Shown here one piece after another: positions 1 to 9,297 of a stretch of DNA of 64,000 nucleotides; the first letter of the stretch is position 1; every line of letters starts with the position of its first letter. Source of the DNA: Akkermansiaceae bacterium (GTDB lineage: Bacteria > Verrucomicrobiota > Verrucomicrobiia > Verrucomicrobiales > Akkermansiaceae); the NCBI GenBank assembly GCA_025354565.1, contig JANXMQ010000233.1:22722-86721 (forward strand), read 5' to 3'. Under the pieces are notes generated by a model. That model worked only from the letters and a program-made list of their open reading frames with translations, did not search any database and was not told where the DNA came from. The translations under genes and the position numbers were made by a program.

Positions 1-117
1 AAAGAGCGGCCCCACTGCGGGGCAATGAGTGTAGGCGGGTTCGTAACTCTTTGGTTTTCTGATGATAATCTGAGATCGGCAATGGCGGGACGGGGGAGTG
101 TGGAGACTGCTCTTCAC
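1..117. other. Left-edge non-coding sequence
   Basis: No convincing coding frame is seen before the repeat array. The sequence holds a short hairpin near the edge (gccccactgcggggc) that could be the end of a terminator for a gene outside the window. Confidence 0.3.
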
Positions 118-440
118 TTCTGGGAGCTTGCTCGGGTTGGCCGGGAAGCATCTCGGGAGGCTTACAATGGGTGCTAGGGTTAGCCGGAAAGAGTTTCGGG
201 GGGCTTACAATGTGTGCTCGGATCGTCCGGGATGGTGCTCGGGTTGGCCGGAAGGCATCTCGGGTGGCTTACAATGGGCGCTCGGGTTTACCGGGAGGAA
301 TCTCGGGGGGCTTCCAATGGGTGCTCGGATTGGCCGGGAAGATGCTCGGGGGCTTGCAATGGATGCTAGGATTTTCCGGGAAGCGGCTGGGAGGCTTACA
401 ATGCCGTCTCCGAGAACCCGGAAAGATGCGGGAGCCACCC
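118..440. repeat. Tandem array of alternating 21-22 bp units (43-bp period)
   Basis: Two unit types alternate. One resembles ggtgctcggattggccggga and the other resembles catctcggggggcttacaat. Markers such as cttacaatg recur near 161, 204, 268, 311, 353 and 394, giving steps of 43, 64 (43+21), 43, 42 and 41. The array is therefore a degenerate minisatellite of about fifteen half-units. There are no unique spacers, so it is not a CRISPR. It ends directly upstream of the orphan gene at 453. A second array with the same 21-bp step and alternating architecture sits upstream of the orphan gene at 39595. Confidence 0.85.
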
Positions 441-452
441 GGATAAATTTGC

Positions 453-1154
453 TTGGCATCCGCTAGAGTAACAGCTTGGATCATCGGCACCCTGACACAG
501 GTGCAAGACAATACGACGACGATGTTTGAAACCACGAACGAAGTACTGGACGAACATGAAACCTTGTTGCAAAACATCCCCGCCTTCGTGGATGCAGTTA
601 CCCGGGCAAAGACGGGGACGGCGGCAATCCGTGAGAAGACTGGCGAGCAAGTCCCCACGGGGGACGCTGCGGAAAAAGCGGCGGTTAAGCAGGAACTCGA
701 AGTCGCGATGCTGCATGTGGCCGATCAACTCTCCGCCTTGTCGGCGAAAACTCAGGATCACTTGCTAGGCGCGAAGGTGGAGATCAGTAAATCCGCTGCG
801 GACCGACTGGGGGACAGCGAGATAGTGGTTTTTGCAAAAGGTGTGGCAGGGGCGGCGGCTGACAATGCGGTGGTATTGGACGCGGATTACAAGATCACGA
901 CGGCGGATCTAACGGCGTTGAACGATGCGATCACAAAATTCGAAGGCATGAAAACCAGTCCGCGCGATGCGAATGTGAAGCGCCGTGTAGCCACGATGAG
1001 CTTGGCGGAAGCGATCACTTTCGAGCGGGGGATTTACCGGAACGAGTTGGATAAGATGATGACGCGCTTCAAAACAACGGAGCCGGAGTTTTACAAGGCC
1101 TACTTCGCCGCACGGGTGATCGTGGACCGCGCCGCGACTCATGCGAAGCCGTAG
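453..1154 (+). CDS. Uncharacterised helical protein downstream of repeat array
   Basis: I do not recognise the family. The 233-residue product is rich in Ala, Glu, Lys and Thr and looks mostly alpha-helical. It has no signal peptide, membrane segment or cysteine cluster. The track start is TTG at 453 with no clear ribosome site. GTG at 501 and ATG at 522 (MFETTNEV) are in-frame alternatives. The C-terminal part carries aromatic residues (FKTTEPEFYKAYFAARVI) and looks like a packed helical domain. The gene stands alone, with a 43-bp-period repeat array immediately upstream and a convergent transporter gene downstream. A structural or repeat-associated accessory role is only a guess. Confidence 0.6.
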   Translation: MASARVTAWIIGTLTQVQDNTTTMFETTNEVLDEHETLLQNIPAFVDAVTRAKTGTAAIREKTGEQVPTGDAAEKAAVKQELEVAMLHVADQLSALSAKTQDHLLGAKVEISKSAADRLGDSEIVVFAKGVAGAAADNAVVLDADYKITTADLTALNDAITKFEGMKTSPRDANVKRRVATMSLAEAITFERGIYRNELDKMMTRFKTTEPEFYKAYFAARVIVDRAATHAKP

Positions 1155-1199
1155 GTTGCGGTCACGCCGCCGGTGCCGTGATCGCTAATTTCGCGGATT

Positions 1200-3596
1200 T
1201 CACTCGACCTCCCGCGTCCGCCAGCCTGGCAGCAGGAAGAGGGAAATTGCCATACTTAGGATGATGCCGATGACGGAGACGATGCCCAAACTCACCAAGG
1301 CATCGCTGGATGAAAACACCAACGAGCCGAAGCCGATGACATTGGACACGCCGCAGAAAAGTAGGGCCTTGCCGGTGCCTTGCCAGAGTTCCTGATAGTC
1401 GCCATGGGTGCGGCGGAGGCTGAGGGTGACGTGGATGGCGTAGTCGATCCCGGTGCCTAACAGTAGCGGGGTGGCCATGAGATTGACGAAGTTCCATGTC
1501 AGCCCGGTCAGACTCATGATGGCCAGCAGCAGCAGCGTGCAGATAACCATGGCAAACAAGGCCAAGGCGACATCGCTGAGGCGGCGGAAAATGACGAGCA
1601 TCATTCCGACGAGCAGGATGAACATGGGGACTAACATGCGGGTCATGTCTTTGCTGACGAGGCTCGCGATGGCGGGTTTGAACAAGGCCCAACCGCTCAG
1701 CCAGATGCCATCGCCGGTGATGGCGCGGAGGGTCTCGTAGTCTTTCCCAGCGGGGTCGATGCCGGGGGCGGGCTCGATGTTTCCTAGCAGGTAGCCGCCG
1801 CCGTTTTCCTTGCGGGATAGAAACAACCGCATCACCTCGCGGGCGGATTCGGATTTCGGGAAAGCAAGACCGCTGTCGGCGGCTTGCCTGACCATGGCAT
1901 CCAGCACGGACTTGCCGAGGGCCAGCCCTTCCGGCGTGAAGCCAGCGACATCAGCCTCATGAAGCAAGCGCTCGCGGTCCTTGGCGAGCGTGGCTAACAG
2001 CGGGCGGTTGGTGGCTTGGTGGGCGGTATCCGGCCACCAACCTGCGGCGAGCTTGCCCTGGGTGATGATGCCGGATGTTTCCATGTTAGAAACCCGCCGG
2101 TGAGCCTCGGAGATGCGCTTGAGCATTTCCGCATCGCTGTCCGCCTCCACCACGAGGCCGAGGGATGTGCCGCTCCAGTTAGGGAAATCCTGTTGGATGC
2201 GCTCGAAGGAATCCATCGCATTGCTGTGGCGCGGGCGCATGATCTTCGAGTCGAACTCGGCACCGGGCATGCCATGGATGAGCAGAACGGCGATGGCTGC
2301 CAGGGTCAGCGCGCCGGTGATGAGCCAGGCCAATTTGTGACGTGGGAGAAATTTTCCGGTCCCGGTGGCAGGTGCGCGAGCCACGCCGAACTTCGCGACG
2401 AAGGGCAGATAGATCACCAGCATCAGCACGCCCGCCGCCGCCAGGCCGATCGCGACGATGGTGCCCAACTGCGCCATGCCGGGCAGTCCACCGAGGTTGA
2501 GCGCCATGAACACCACGGTCGTCGTGATCGCCCCGCACAGCACGGGCGGGCCGGAGGATTTCCGCAACTCGTGCTTGTCGTGGCCGGCGAGTTTCGCTTC
2601 CTGACAAATCACCAACCCGTAATCGACGGCCAGGCCGATGAGGATTTCGATGGAACTCAGGGCCATGATACTCAGCTCGCCATACAGCCAACCGGCGATG
2701 CCCATGGCCACCGCGAAGACGAGAATGAGCACTCCCACCAGCCCTAACAGCAGGCTAAACCGCCGCTGCATCCACCAGAAGAGAATCCCGATCAGGCAAA
2801 GTGTTAGAGCGATGGAGCCGCTCAAATCATATTCCATGGCCATGCCGATTTCCGAGGAAAACGCGGGTTCGCCAGTCAGTCTGACGGACATGCCCTTGCC
2901 ATCGCCGGTCTGCCAAGTGGCGATGGAGGCGCGGATTTTTTGCAACCACGCATCGGCGGCGCGGTAGCCTTTGACCTCGCCCGGTGCCTCCGCGAAGAGG
3001 AGGTGCGAACGACCGTCGGGACTCTCAAAGGCTTCGCCGCCTTGCTCGGAGGAAGTGAGCTGAGTGACAGCGGGATGGTCGAGAAAACCGAATGGATCGT
3101 GGGCCAGCATCACCATCGACAGGCCCTCCATCGCCGTGCCGATTTTTTCTAACGACGCCTTCACGGTGGCCTCGGAATTTGCCGGTGCGAGACGCGCCGC
3201 AAGCGCGTGGGTGGCGGCGGGATCGCCATTCAGCCAGAGATAGGCGAGCAGCTCGGCGATGCCTTCCGGTTCGTCATTCCAGCGCGGTTTCCAGCGTGCG
3301 CGTTTCACCACGCCATCGGCCTCCAGGTGTTTTGCCAGCGACTCTGCGGCGGCTGGCATGGCCCCCTCGTTCGCTTCACCGCCTTCGATGAGCATAATGA
3401 GTTCGTTATCGCGGGAAAATGCCTGATGGAACGCCTTCAGCCCCTTCACCTCCGGCAGGTCCGCAGGCATCATCGAGAGGATGTCTGTGTCGAAGCGCAG
3501 CCGCAGTAAGCCGCAGGCCGCCGCCAGAATGGAGACGCCAAGGATCAAAGGAACGGCCCAACGGCGCAACATGCGGGGAATCAATCGGTAATCCAC
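1200..3596 (-). CDS. MMPL/RND-family transporter
   Basis: The 798-residue inner-membrane protein belongs to the MMPL branch of the RND superfamily (predicted exporters), which move lipids or other hydrophobic molecules using the proton gradient. One transmembrane helix lies near residues 12-32. It is followed by a periplasmic domain, a block of five or six helices at about 250-410 (containing GLAVDYGL), a second periplasmic domain, and a second helix block at about 640-790 (containing GTGIDYAIH). The two GxxxDY motifs are the paired charged positions expected in helix 4 of each half. HpnN-like hopanoid transporters are relatives, but no hopanoid genes are nearby, so the substrate is unknown. 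It appears monocistronic. Confidence 0.85.
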   Translation of the reverse strand: MDYRLIPRMLRRWAVPLILGVSILAAACGLLRLRFDTDILSMMPADLPEVKGLKAFHQAFSRDNELIMLIEGGEANEGAMPAAAESLAKHLEADGVVKRARWKPRWNDEPEGIAELLAYLWLNGDPAATHALAARLAPANSEATVKASLEKIGTAMEGLSMVMLAHDPFGFLDHPAVTQLTSSEQGGEAFESPDGRSHLLFAEAPGEVKGYRAADAWLQKIRASIATWQTGDGKGMSVRLTGEPAFSSEIGMAMEYDLSGSIALTLCLIGILFWWMQRRFSLLLGLVGVLILVFAVAMGIAGWLYGELSIMALSSIEILIGLAVDYGLVICQEAKLAGHDKHELRKSSGPPVLCGAITTTVVFMALNLGGLPGMAQLGTIVAIGLAAAGVLMLVIYLPFVAKFGVARAPATGTGKFLPRHKLAWLITGALTLAAIAVLLIHGMPGAEFDSKIMRPRHSNAMDSFERIQQDFPNWSGTSLGLVVEADSDAEMLKRISEAHRRVSNMETSGIITQGKLAAGWWPDTAHQATNRPLLATLAKDRERLLHEADVAGFTPEGLALGKSVLDAMVRQAADSGLAFPKSESAREVMRLFLSRKENGGGYLLGNIEPAPGIDPAGKDYETLRAITGDGIWLSGWALFKPAIASLVSKDMTRMLVPMFILLVGMMLVIFRRLSDVALALFAMVICTLLLLAIMSLTGLTWNFVNLMATPLLLGTGIDYAIHVTLSLRRTHGDYQELWQGTGKALLFCGVSNVIGFGSLVFSSSDALVSLGIVSVIGIILSMAISLFLLPGWRTREVE

Positions 3597-3919
3597 GGCG
3601 GGGGCAAGCCGCTAAGCGGATTTTGAGATGCGGAAGAAGAAATTCGGCCTAGATGGGTGCGCTACATGCCTATCACATTTCCCTGTAGATTGGCCCTCAC
3701 TGAGATGTCATCAGCGAATGATGATTCGGAAAATATGCTACGTTGCCACAAGAGGTAAGGCATTAATTCTCATTTGTGACCGCTGTCGGTGCTGGATCGA
3801 TCTGAAAGTCACTGAGGATTAACGGATGAGTTGCTCTTGCAATTTTCGGCTACAGATCGCCCAACACTTTCTCAAGAGTATTGCCCCGCTCTCACTCCGG
3901 TGCCAATCTCCCGCCGTTC
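3597..3919. other. Intergenic region between divergent genes
   Basis: This stretch should hold the promoters of the divergent MMPL and helicase genes. A 64-codon ORF at 3628-3822 (+) has CATC and CDRC motifs, but its N-terminal half has no protein-like composition, so it is not called. It is more AT-rich than its neighbours. No hairpin or RNA gene was recognised. Confidence 0.4.
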
Positions 3920-5962
3920 ATGGCTCGTCAATACACCCTTCATCGCCCGCAAGCGGCATCGGCATCTGGCATCGACTACGTGGCGGCGCTGAATGCGGAG
4001 CAATACGAGGCGGTTTCCTCACCGCCGGGGAAGGCGCTGGTCATTGCGGGTGCGGGTTCCGGGAAGACCCGGACGCTGACGTATCGCGTGGCTTGGCTGC
4101 TGGACCATGGGATCGAATCGAAGCAAATCCTGCTGCTTACCTTTACTAACAAGGCTGCCCGCGAAATGACCGGGCGGGTGCGCGAATTGGTCCCGCACGA
4201 CACCTCGGACCTGTGGGCCGGGACCTTCCACTCCATTGGCAGCCGCATTCTGCGCCGACATGCGGAGGATCTCGGATTCACCCGTTCGTTTTCCATCCTA
4301 GATCGCGATGATCAGAAATCCCTGCTCTCTGCGGTCATCGCCAACTGCGACATCGACACCAAGGAACGCCGTTTTCCCAAGGCCGACGTACTGGCCTCGA
4401 TGTTCAGCCTAATCGAAAACACCGGCGCGACCTTGGCCGATGTCATCGGCGCGAGATACGATCACTTTTACGATTGGTTGGATAAAATCGAACTCGTCCG
4501 CACGGGATACATCGCCAAGAAATTGGCAACCAACTCGATGGATTTCGATGACCTGCTGTGCATGGTCGTGAAATTGTTCGAGGAGCGGCCCGATGTGCTG
4601 GAACTCTATCAGCAAAAATTCCGCCACATCCTAGTGGACGAGTATCAGGACACGAACTCCGTGCAAGGCCGCATGATCGACCTGTTAGCCGGTGAGTCCA
4701 ATAGCCTGATGGCCGTGGGGGATGACGCGCAATCCATCTACTCCTGGCGCGGTGCGGACATGGATCACATCCTCAGTTTTCCCAAGCGCTACAAGGGTTC
4801 CAAGGTATTCACCATTGAGACCAACTACCGCAGTGTCCCGGAAATCCTCGATCTATCCAATGCCGCGATTCGGGCGAATTCCGGGCGCTTCGAGAAAGAC
4901 CTGCAAGCTTCGCGCACGGGCCTCGGCGTGAAACCTGCGTTGGTGGCATTGGACGATCCACGCAGCCAGGCGGCCTTCGTTGCGCAGCGGATGTTGGAAC
5001 TGCGGGAAGAGGGGATTCCGTTGGGGGAAATGGCGGTGCTCTATCGGGCGCATTTCCAGAGTTTGGAAATCCAGATGGAGTTGACCGTGCGCGGAATCCC
5101 CTTCGCCATCACCAGCGGACTGCGGTTTTTCGAACAGGCGCACATCAAGGACATCGCCGCCTTCATGCGTTTCGTGGTGAACCGGCGGGACGAGGTGAGC
5201 TTCTTGCGGATGGTGAATCTGCTGCCCGGCTGTGGCCCGATCGCGGCGCAGAAACTCTGGAACGAGTGGTTGAAAAGTGGTTGGGCGAACCAGGAGGAAC
5301 TGCCGCCGAAGTGGTCGGATTTATTACTGAAATTCAAGGTGCCGAAGAAGGCGGTGAAACACTGGGAACAGTTATGTTATACTTTGGACGAACTCACGCC
5401 AGGTGCAAAATTCGCGAGCCCGTCAGATATGATTTTCAGTATTCTGGAAGGCGTTTATGATGAGTATTTGAAAGCGAGTTTTGAAAATTTTGAGAACCGC
5501 CGTGGCGACATCGAGCAGCTCTCGCAATACGGTGGCAGCTTTGATGACATTTTGGAATTTCTCGCCCAGCTCTCGCTCATGAGTTCGGTGGATGGTGAGC
5601 CGACTGGCGACAAGCGCGAGGCCGACGATGAAAAAGTCACTCTCTCCTCGATCCATCAGGCAAAGGGTCTTGAATGGCAGGTCGTCTTCCTCATTTGGCT
5701 AGTGGACGGCCAATTCCCTAACGGCCGCATCCTTGAAGCGGATGATCAGCCGATGTTGGAAGAAGAACGCCGGCTATTCTATGTCGCCATCACTCGGGCC
5801 AAGGACGATCTTTATTTAACTTATCCGATGATGAACCCGAAGTCTTACAGCGGCGACATCATCTGCCGACCGTCGAGATTTCTCGAAGATTTTCCGGCGG
5901 AAATGGTTGAGGAATGGAAGGTGGGGAATTCAGATCCGTGGGGTGAGGATGAACCGTTTTGA
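3920..5962 (+). CDS. UvrD/PcrA-type superfamily 1 DNA helicase
   Basis: This is a 680-residue 3'-5' DNA helicase of the UvrD/Rep/PcrA family, acting in DNA repair and replication restart. Visible motifs, in order, are Walker A AGAGSGKT, motif Ia (TFTNKAAREM), DEYQDTN (Walker B), VGDDAQSIYSWRGA (motif III), TNYRS (motif IV), a motif V region with HQAKGLEW, and VAITRAK (motif VI). Two insertions with low similarity to PcrA sit in the 2B region. The ATG at 3920 (MARQYTLHRP) is preferred because the 13 upstream residues of the track ORF do not resemble the family. The gene is convergent with the thioredoxin-fold gene 24 bp downstream. Confidence 0.9.
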   Translation: MARQYTLHRPQAASASGIDYVAALNAEQYEAVSSPPGKALVIAGAGSGKTRTLTYRVAWLLDHGIESKQILLLTFTNKAAREMTGRVRELVPHDTSDLWAGTFHSIGSRILRRHAEDLGFTRSFSILDRDDQKSLLSAVIANCDIDTKERRFPKADVLASMFSLIENTGATLADVIGARYDHFYDWLDKIELVRTGYIAKKLATNSMDFDDLLCMVVKLFEERPDVLELYQQKFRHILVDEYQDTNSVQGRMIDLLAGESNSLMAVGDDAQSIYSWRGADMDHILSFPKRYKGSKVFTIETNYRSVPEILDLSNAAIRANSGRFEKDLQASRTGLGVKPALVALDDPRSQAAFVAQRMLELREEGIPLGEMAVLYRAHFQSLEIQMELTVRGIPFAITSGLRFFEQAHIKDIAAFMRFVVNRRDEVSFLRMVNLLPGCGPIAAQKLWNEWLKSGWANQEELPPKWSDLLLKFKVPKKAVKHWEQLCYTLDELTPGAKFASPSDMIFSILEGVYDEYLKASFENFENRRGDIEQLSQYGGSFDDILEFLAQLSLMSSVDGEPTGDKREADDEKVTLSSIHQAKGLEWQVVFLIWLVDGQFPNGRILEADDQPMLEEERRLFYVAITRAKDDLYLTYPMMNPKSYSGDIICRPSRFLEDFPAEMVEEWKVGNSDPWGEDEPF

Positions 5963-5986
5963 AACTGCCATTTTCCCTCCCACTGC

Positions 5987-7066
5987 TCATTTCGCTTCGG
6001 ATAGAAGCGCATCGGCGGTGAACTCGGCGAAGGAGCCGGGTGCGCCCGTGTAGTGGATTTTCCGCTCGCCATCGAAGACGTAAACCAAGGGCCAGATGGC
6101 GACGCGGTATTCCTTGGCGAGTTTGTTTTCCGGGTCGGAGAAATTCGTCCACGGCACCGTTCCATCGGCTTGGAGCATGCGGAGCTTTTCGGTGGTGTCA
6201 TTGTTGACGCCCATGATGGCGAGGGGCTTGCCTTTGAATTTGGTTTCCAGCGCGGTGGTGATTTCCACCACACGCTTGGCATCCGGGACGTTGCTGTTCC
6301 AGAAGAGAAGGATGATGACTTTACCTTTGTTAGAATCTAACGAGAGCGGGCGGTTTGCCGAATCCACGCCGACGAGATCCGGAGCGATGCGGCCCTTGGT
6401 GAGGTAACGGATGATGTAAAGTTCGTCCTCTGCGAGCTTGGCGACCGTGGTGCCTTCGAGTTCGACATCGGAACTTTGGATGATAGCCTTGCGGAGGCTG
6501 GTGAGGCGCCTGCGCATGATCTCGCCCTCATCGCCGAGAGTCTTGAGTTGCATGGCAGCGGCGAGCGCGGCGACGCCCTGGGTCTTGGGATCGGGGTGGG
6601 TGGCTTGGATTTTTTCTAGCAAGGCGAGTGAGCGCGGGTCCGGGCTGGCGGCGAGGGCGGCGCAAACCGGGATCAGCTTGGGACTGCTCATGTGGTGGGC
6701 TTCGATGGCCTTGCGGATGGCGTCGTTTTCCTGAGCGAAAATGGGTGTGGTGCCGCCGTTGGGATTGGAGGCGAGGAGGCCCGGCGTGGTGCGCAGGAAC
6801 CAAGCGGCGGGTTCCAGCGTCCATTCCTGATCGAGCGCTTGGCCGATGGTGGCCCAAATTTCCCGGGCATAGGGCGTGGCATCGGGACGGTTGCTCCAGG
6901 CTTTGGCGCGGGCATCCGGGATGACGGCGGCGTCCAGCTCCGTGGTCCATTTTTCCATCGCGGATTGATAGGCTTTCTCGATGCGTTGGGCATCGGCGGG
7001 AGCGGCTCCAGCAGGGGAAAACAGCAGCGGGAAAATCAAGAGTGTTAGATAACGCAAGCGGTGCAT
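5987..7066 (-). CDS. Secreted thioredoxin-fold protein without CxxC
   Basis: The 359-residue protein starts with a signal peptide (MHRLRYLTLLIFPLLF, cleavage near AGAAPA). It has a long helical N-terminal region of about 220 residues, then a TlpA/AhpC-TSA-like domain from about residue 230. There the usual FWATWCGPC segment reads LLFWNSNVPDAKR. Both redox cysteines are absent, so it cannot act as a thiol-disulphide reductase of the normal kind. The rest of the fold is kept (PLVYVFDGERKIHY). The start at 7066 discards a low-complexity extension that runs into dxr. It lies 11 bp after dxr, so it is probably the last gene of a cdsA-dxr operon. Binding or scaffold function is inferred. Confidence 0.75.
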   Translation of the reverse strand: MHRLRYLTLLIFPLLFSPAGAAPADAQRIEKAYQSAMEKWTTELDAAVIPDARAKAWSNRPDATPYAREIWATIGQALDQEWTLEPAAWFLRTTPGLLASNPNGGTTPIFAQENDAIRKAIEAHHMSSPKLIPVCAALAASPDPRSLALLEKIQATHPDPKTQGVAALAAAMQLKTLGDEGEIMRRRLTSLRKAIIQSSDVELEGTTVAKLAEDELYIIRYLTKGRIAPDLVGVDSANRPLSLDSNKGKVIILLFWNSNVPDAKRVVEITTALETKFKGKPLAIMGVNNDTTEKLRMLQADGTVPWTNFSDPENKLAKEYRVAIWPLVYVFDGERKIHYTGAPGSFAEFTADALLSEAK

Positions 7067-7077
7067 GGCGGGAAATT

Positions 7078-8244
7078 TTAGGCGACGAAGGCGGCGGCAG
7101 TATCGCGTGCTTGGCGGTCCGCCGCAACCACGGACTCGAGGGTGGACGAGGGTTGGAGCGGGTGGGCGTCCATCGCGGCGGCGACGCATTGCCAGATGCC
7201 GGGGAAGGAAATTTTCCCAGCACGGAAGGCATCAACGGCGACTTCGTTAGCTGCATTGTAAACGGCGGGCAGCGTGCCACCGGCGAGTCCAGCGCGGCGG
7301 GCGAGGTCGAGGGCGGGGAAATCGGCACGCCGCGGGGCCTCGAATTCCAATTTCGCGAGTGCGGGGAAGTCCAGCGGGCGCAGGCCACCTTTCACCCGGC
7401 GCGGCCAGGTGAGGGCATATTGGATCGGAAAACACATGTCCGTCCGGCTGAGTTGGGCGAGCACCGAGCCATCGCTGAACTCGACCATCGAGTGGATGAT
7501 GCTCTGCGGGTGGACGACGACATCGATGCGTTCCATGCCGATGCCGAATAGCCAGCGGGCTTCGATCATTTCAAGGCCCTTGTTGAACAGCGTCGCGGAG
7601 TCGATGGTGATTTTCGGCCCCATCTCCCAAGTCGGATGCTTGAGCGCTTGGGCGAGGGTGACGTGGGGGATTTGGTCGGCTGGCAAGGTGCGAAACGGGC
7701 CACCGGATGCCGTTAGAATCAGTCGGGTCACTTCATCCACACCGCCGCAGTGACCATCGAGGCATTGGAAAATCGCGTTGTGCTCGCTATCGACGGGTAG
7801 GAGTTTCACCCCGCGTCTGCGAGCGGCGGTCGTGATGATTTCCCCGGCCATGACGAGGATTTCCTTGGAGGCGATGGCGAGATCCTTGCCGGCCTCGATG
7901 GCGGCCAGCGCGGGATGGAGGCCAGCGGTGCCGACGATGGCGATGAGCACGATGTCCGCCGCAGCTAGAGTGGCGAGTTCTAGCAGGCCCTCTGCGCCGA
8001 GGTGGATTTTCACTCCGGTGGGCAGCAGGGCGCGGAGTTTCGCTTCCTTGGTGGCGTCGTAAAGCGCGACATGGCGGACGCCCGTCGCGCGGGCTTGGGC
8101 GGCGAGTTTGTCGATATTACCGCAGGCGGCGAGGGCGATGATTTCGATCTCATCCGGCAGTTCGCTGGCGACCTTAAGGGTGGAACAGCCGATGGAGCCG
8201 GTGGAGCCTAACAAGACGACGCGTTTGCGGAGCGGGGCATTCAT
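7078..8244 (-). CDS. dxr: 1-deoxy-D-xylulose 5-phosphate reductoisomerase
   Basis: This cytoplasmic enzyme converts DXP to 2-C-methyl-D-erythritol 4-phosphate with NADPH, the committed step of the non-mevalonate isoprenoid pathway. At 388 residues it is normal length. The N-terminal NADPH-binding motif is GSTGSIG. ASKEILVMAGE and PVDSEHNAIFQ carry the conserved Lys and the metal-binding Asp/Glu. ASGGPFR and SATLFNKGLEMIEA are further family signatures. It follows cdsA by one base. The cdsA-dxr order is common in bacteria, usually with rseP next, but here a thioredoxin-fold gene follows instead. Confidence 0.97.
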   Translation of the reverse strand: MNAPLRKRVVLLGSTGSIGCSTLKVASELPDEIEIIALAACGNIDKLAAQARATGVRHVALYDATKEAKLRALLPTGVKIHLGAEGLLELATLAAADIVLIAIVGTAGLHPALAAIEAGKDLAIASKEILVMAGEIITTAARRRGVKLLPVDSEHNAIFQCLDGHCGGVDEVTRLILTASGGPFRTLPADQIPHVTLAQALKHPTWEMGPKITIDSATLFNKGLEMIEARWLFGIGMERIDVVVHPQSIIHSMVEFSDGSVLAQLSRTDMCFPIQYALTWPRRVKGGLRPLDFPALAKLEFEAPRRADFPALDLARRAGLAGGTLPAVYNAANEVAVDAFRAGKISFPGIWQCVAAAMDAHPLQPSSTLESVVAADRQARDTAAAFVA

Positions 8245-8245
8245 G

Positions 8246-9160
8246 TTAGGGCAGGATGACCCATTTCAGATAGAAATAAAGGGCGGGAGCGGTGAAGCAA
8301 ATGCTGTCGATGAGGTCCAGTGAGCCACCGATGCCTGGGAGCATTTTCCCCGAGTCCTTAGCGTTGATAGCGCGCTTGAGGACGCTTTCCGCGAGGTCGC
8401 CGATGACGGCTAGAATAGCTAACAGAAAACCAAGAAAAATCACGTGCCCCCACTCCTTGAAAAATCCGAGTTGCTGGGGAAACAACGCATACACCCCGCA
8501 GGCCGCGAGCTGCGAGAAGAGCAGCGCCCCGCCGAAGCCTTCCCACGTTTTCCCCGGACTCACATGTGGGATCATCTTGTGGCGACCGATCATTGAGCCG
8601 ACGATGTAGGCTCCCATGTCCGTAAATTTCGTCACCGCCAGCAGCCATAGCAGCAGACATTTTCCCGAACTACCAACCAAGGGCAGCACCTCCGTCCCCG
8701 GTGCGATGAAGGTGACCCGCGCCGCGAAATTGAACAGAAACGCGATGTAAACAAAGCCTAGCAGATTCGCCGCCACCGCTAACAGGCCCTCGATACCACG
8801 GATCGGAAAACGGAGTTGCAGGCTGAACGGCACCGCTACCGCGACGAAGATCGCAAGCGCATCCGCGTCCAGCGGCACAACTCTCCCGCCGTGCAAGAAA
8901 TGCCAGTAAAGTCCGCCACAGTAAACGGCGGCTAACAAGATGCCGAAGCGCGGAAAGCATTTGATAGCCGCCGCTCGCAGCATTTTGAAATACTCGTAGG
9001 TCGCGATCATCGCCAGCAGCCCGATCAGGCCAAGCACTGCCCAAGCGCGCCCGCCGACGAAAATCGACGACACCAAAACCCACAAAGATAGCGTACTGGC
9101 GCTGCGTCGCGCGAAGACCAGCACTTTTGATTGCATCGGAGGCGTTGGGTTATCGGCCAT
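8246..9160 (-). CDS. cdsA: Phosphatidate cytidylyltransferase (CDP-diglyceride synthase)
   Basis: CdsA makes CDP-diacylglycerol from phosphatidic acid and CTP at the inner membrane, feeding phospholipid synthesis. The 304-residue product has about eight hydrophobic helices. It carries SPGKTWEGFGGA and the C-terminal signature region SVLKRAINAKDSGKMLPG. That signature ends IGGSLDLID where the family consensus has HGGxxDRxD, so two positions vary. The ATG at 9160 (MADNPTPPMQSK) is chosen because an AGGAA-type ribosome site precedes it and the upstream 21 residues are not family-like. It is the first gene of the cdsA-dxr unit and is divergent from the EF-hand gene. Confidence 0.93.
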   Translation of the reverse strand: MADNPTPPMQSKVLVFARRSASTLSLWVLVSSIFVGGRAWAVLGLIGLLAMIATYEYFKMLRAAAIKCFPRFGILLAAVYCGGLYWHFLHGGRVVPLDADALAIFVAVAVPFSLQLRFPIRGIEGLLAVAANLLGFVYIAFLFNFAARVTFIAPGTEVLPLVGSSGKCLLLWLLAVTKFTDMGAYIVGSMIGRHKMIPHVSPGKTWEGFGGALLFSQLAACGVYALFPQQLGFFKEWGHVIFLGFLLAILAVIGDLAESVLKRAINAKDSGKMLPGIGGSLDLIDSICFTAPALYFYLKWVILP

Positions 9161-9297
9161 TTCCTGCGGAATCCAAGACCGGTCTTGCACCCGTGGCAAC
9201 TCATTCCAACCAAAGCCGCGCAACCTTTTTCACCAAGCACGGTTTGATTTCCGGACTTGGCTCTAAAACAGCCACCAAACTCCAATCGAAAATCACC

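Noticed and set aside
118-440. CRISPR array
   Set aside because: The array has periodic units but no unique spacers of constant length between identical repeats, and no cas genes are near. The array at 39379-39546 fails in the same way.
2016-2747. 243-residue plus-strand ORF
   Set aside because: It is antisense to the MMPL transporter, His/Asp/Gly-rich, and has no family resemblance.
3628-3822. 64-residue ORF with CATC and CDRC motifs
   Set aside because: Two Cys pairs are suggestive, but there is no ribosome site, the composition is unusual, and it fills an expected divergent promoter region.
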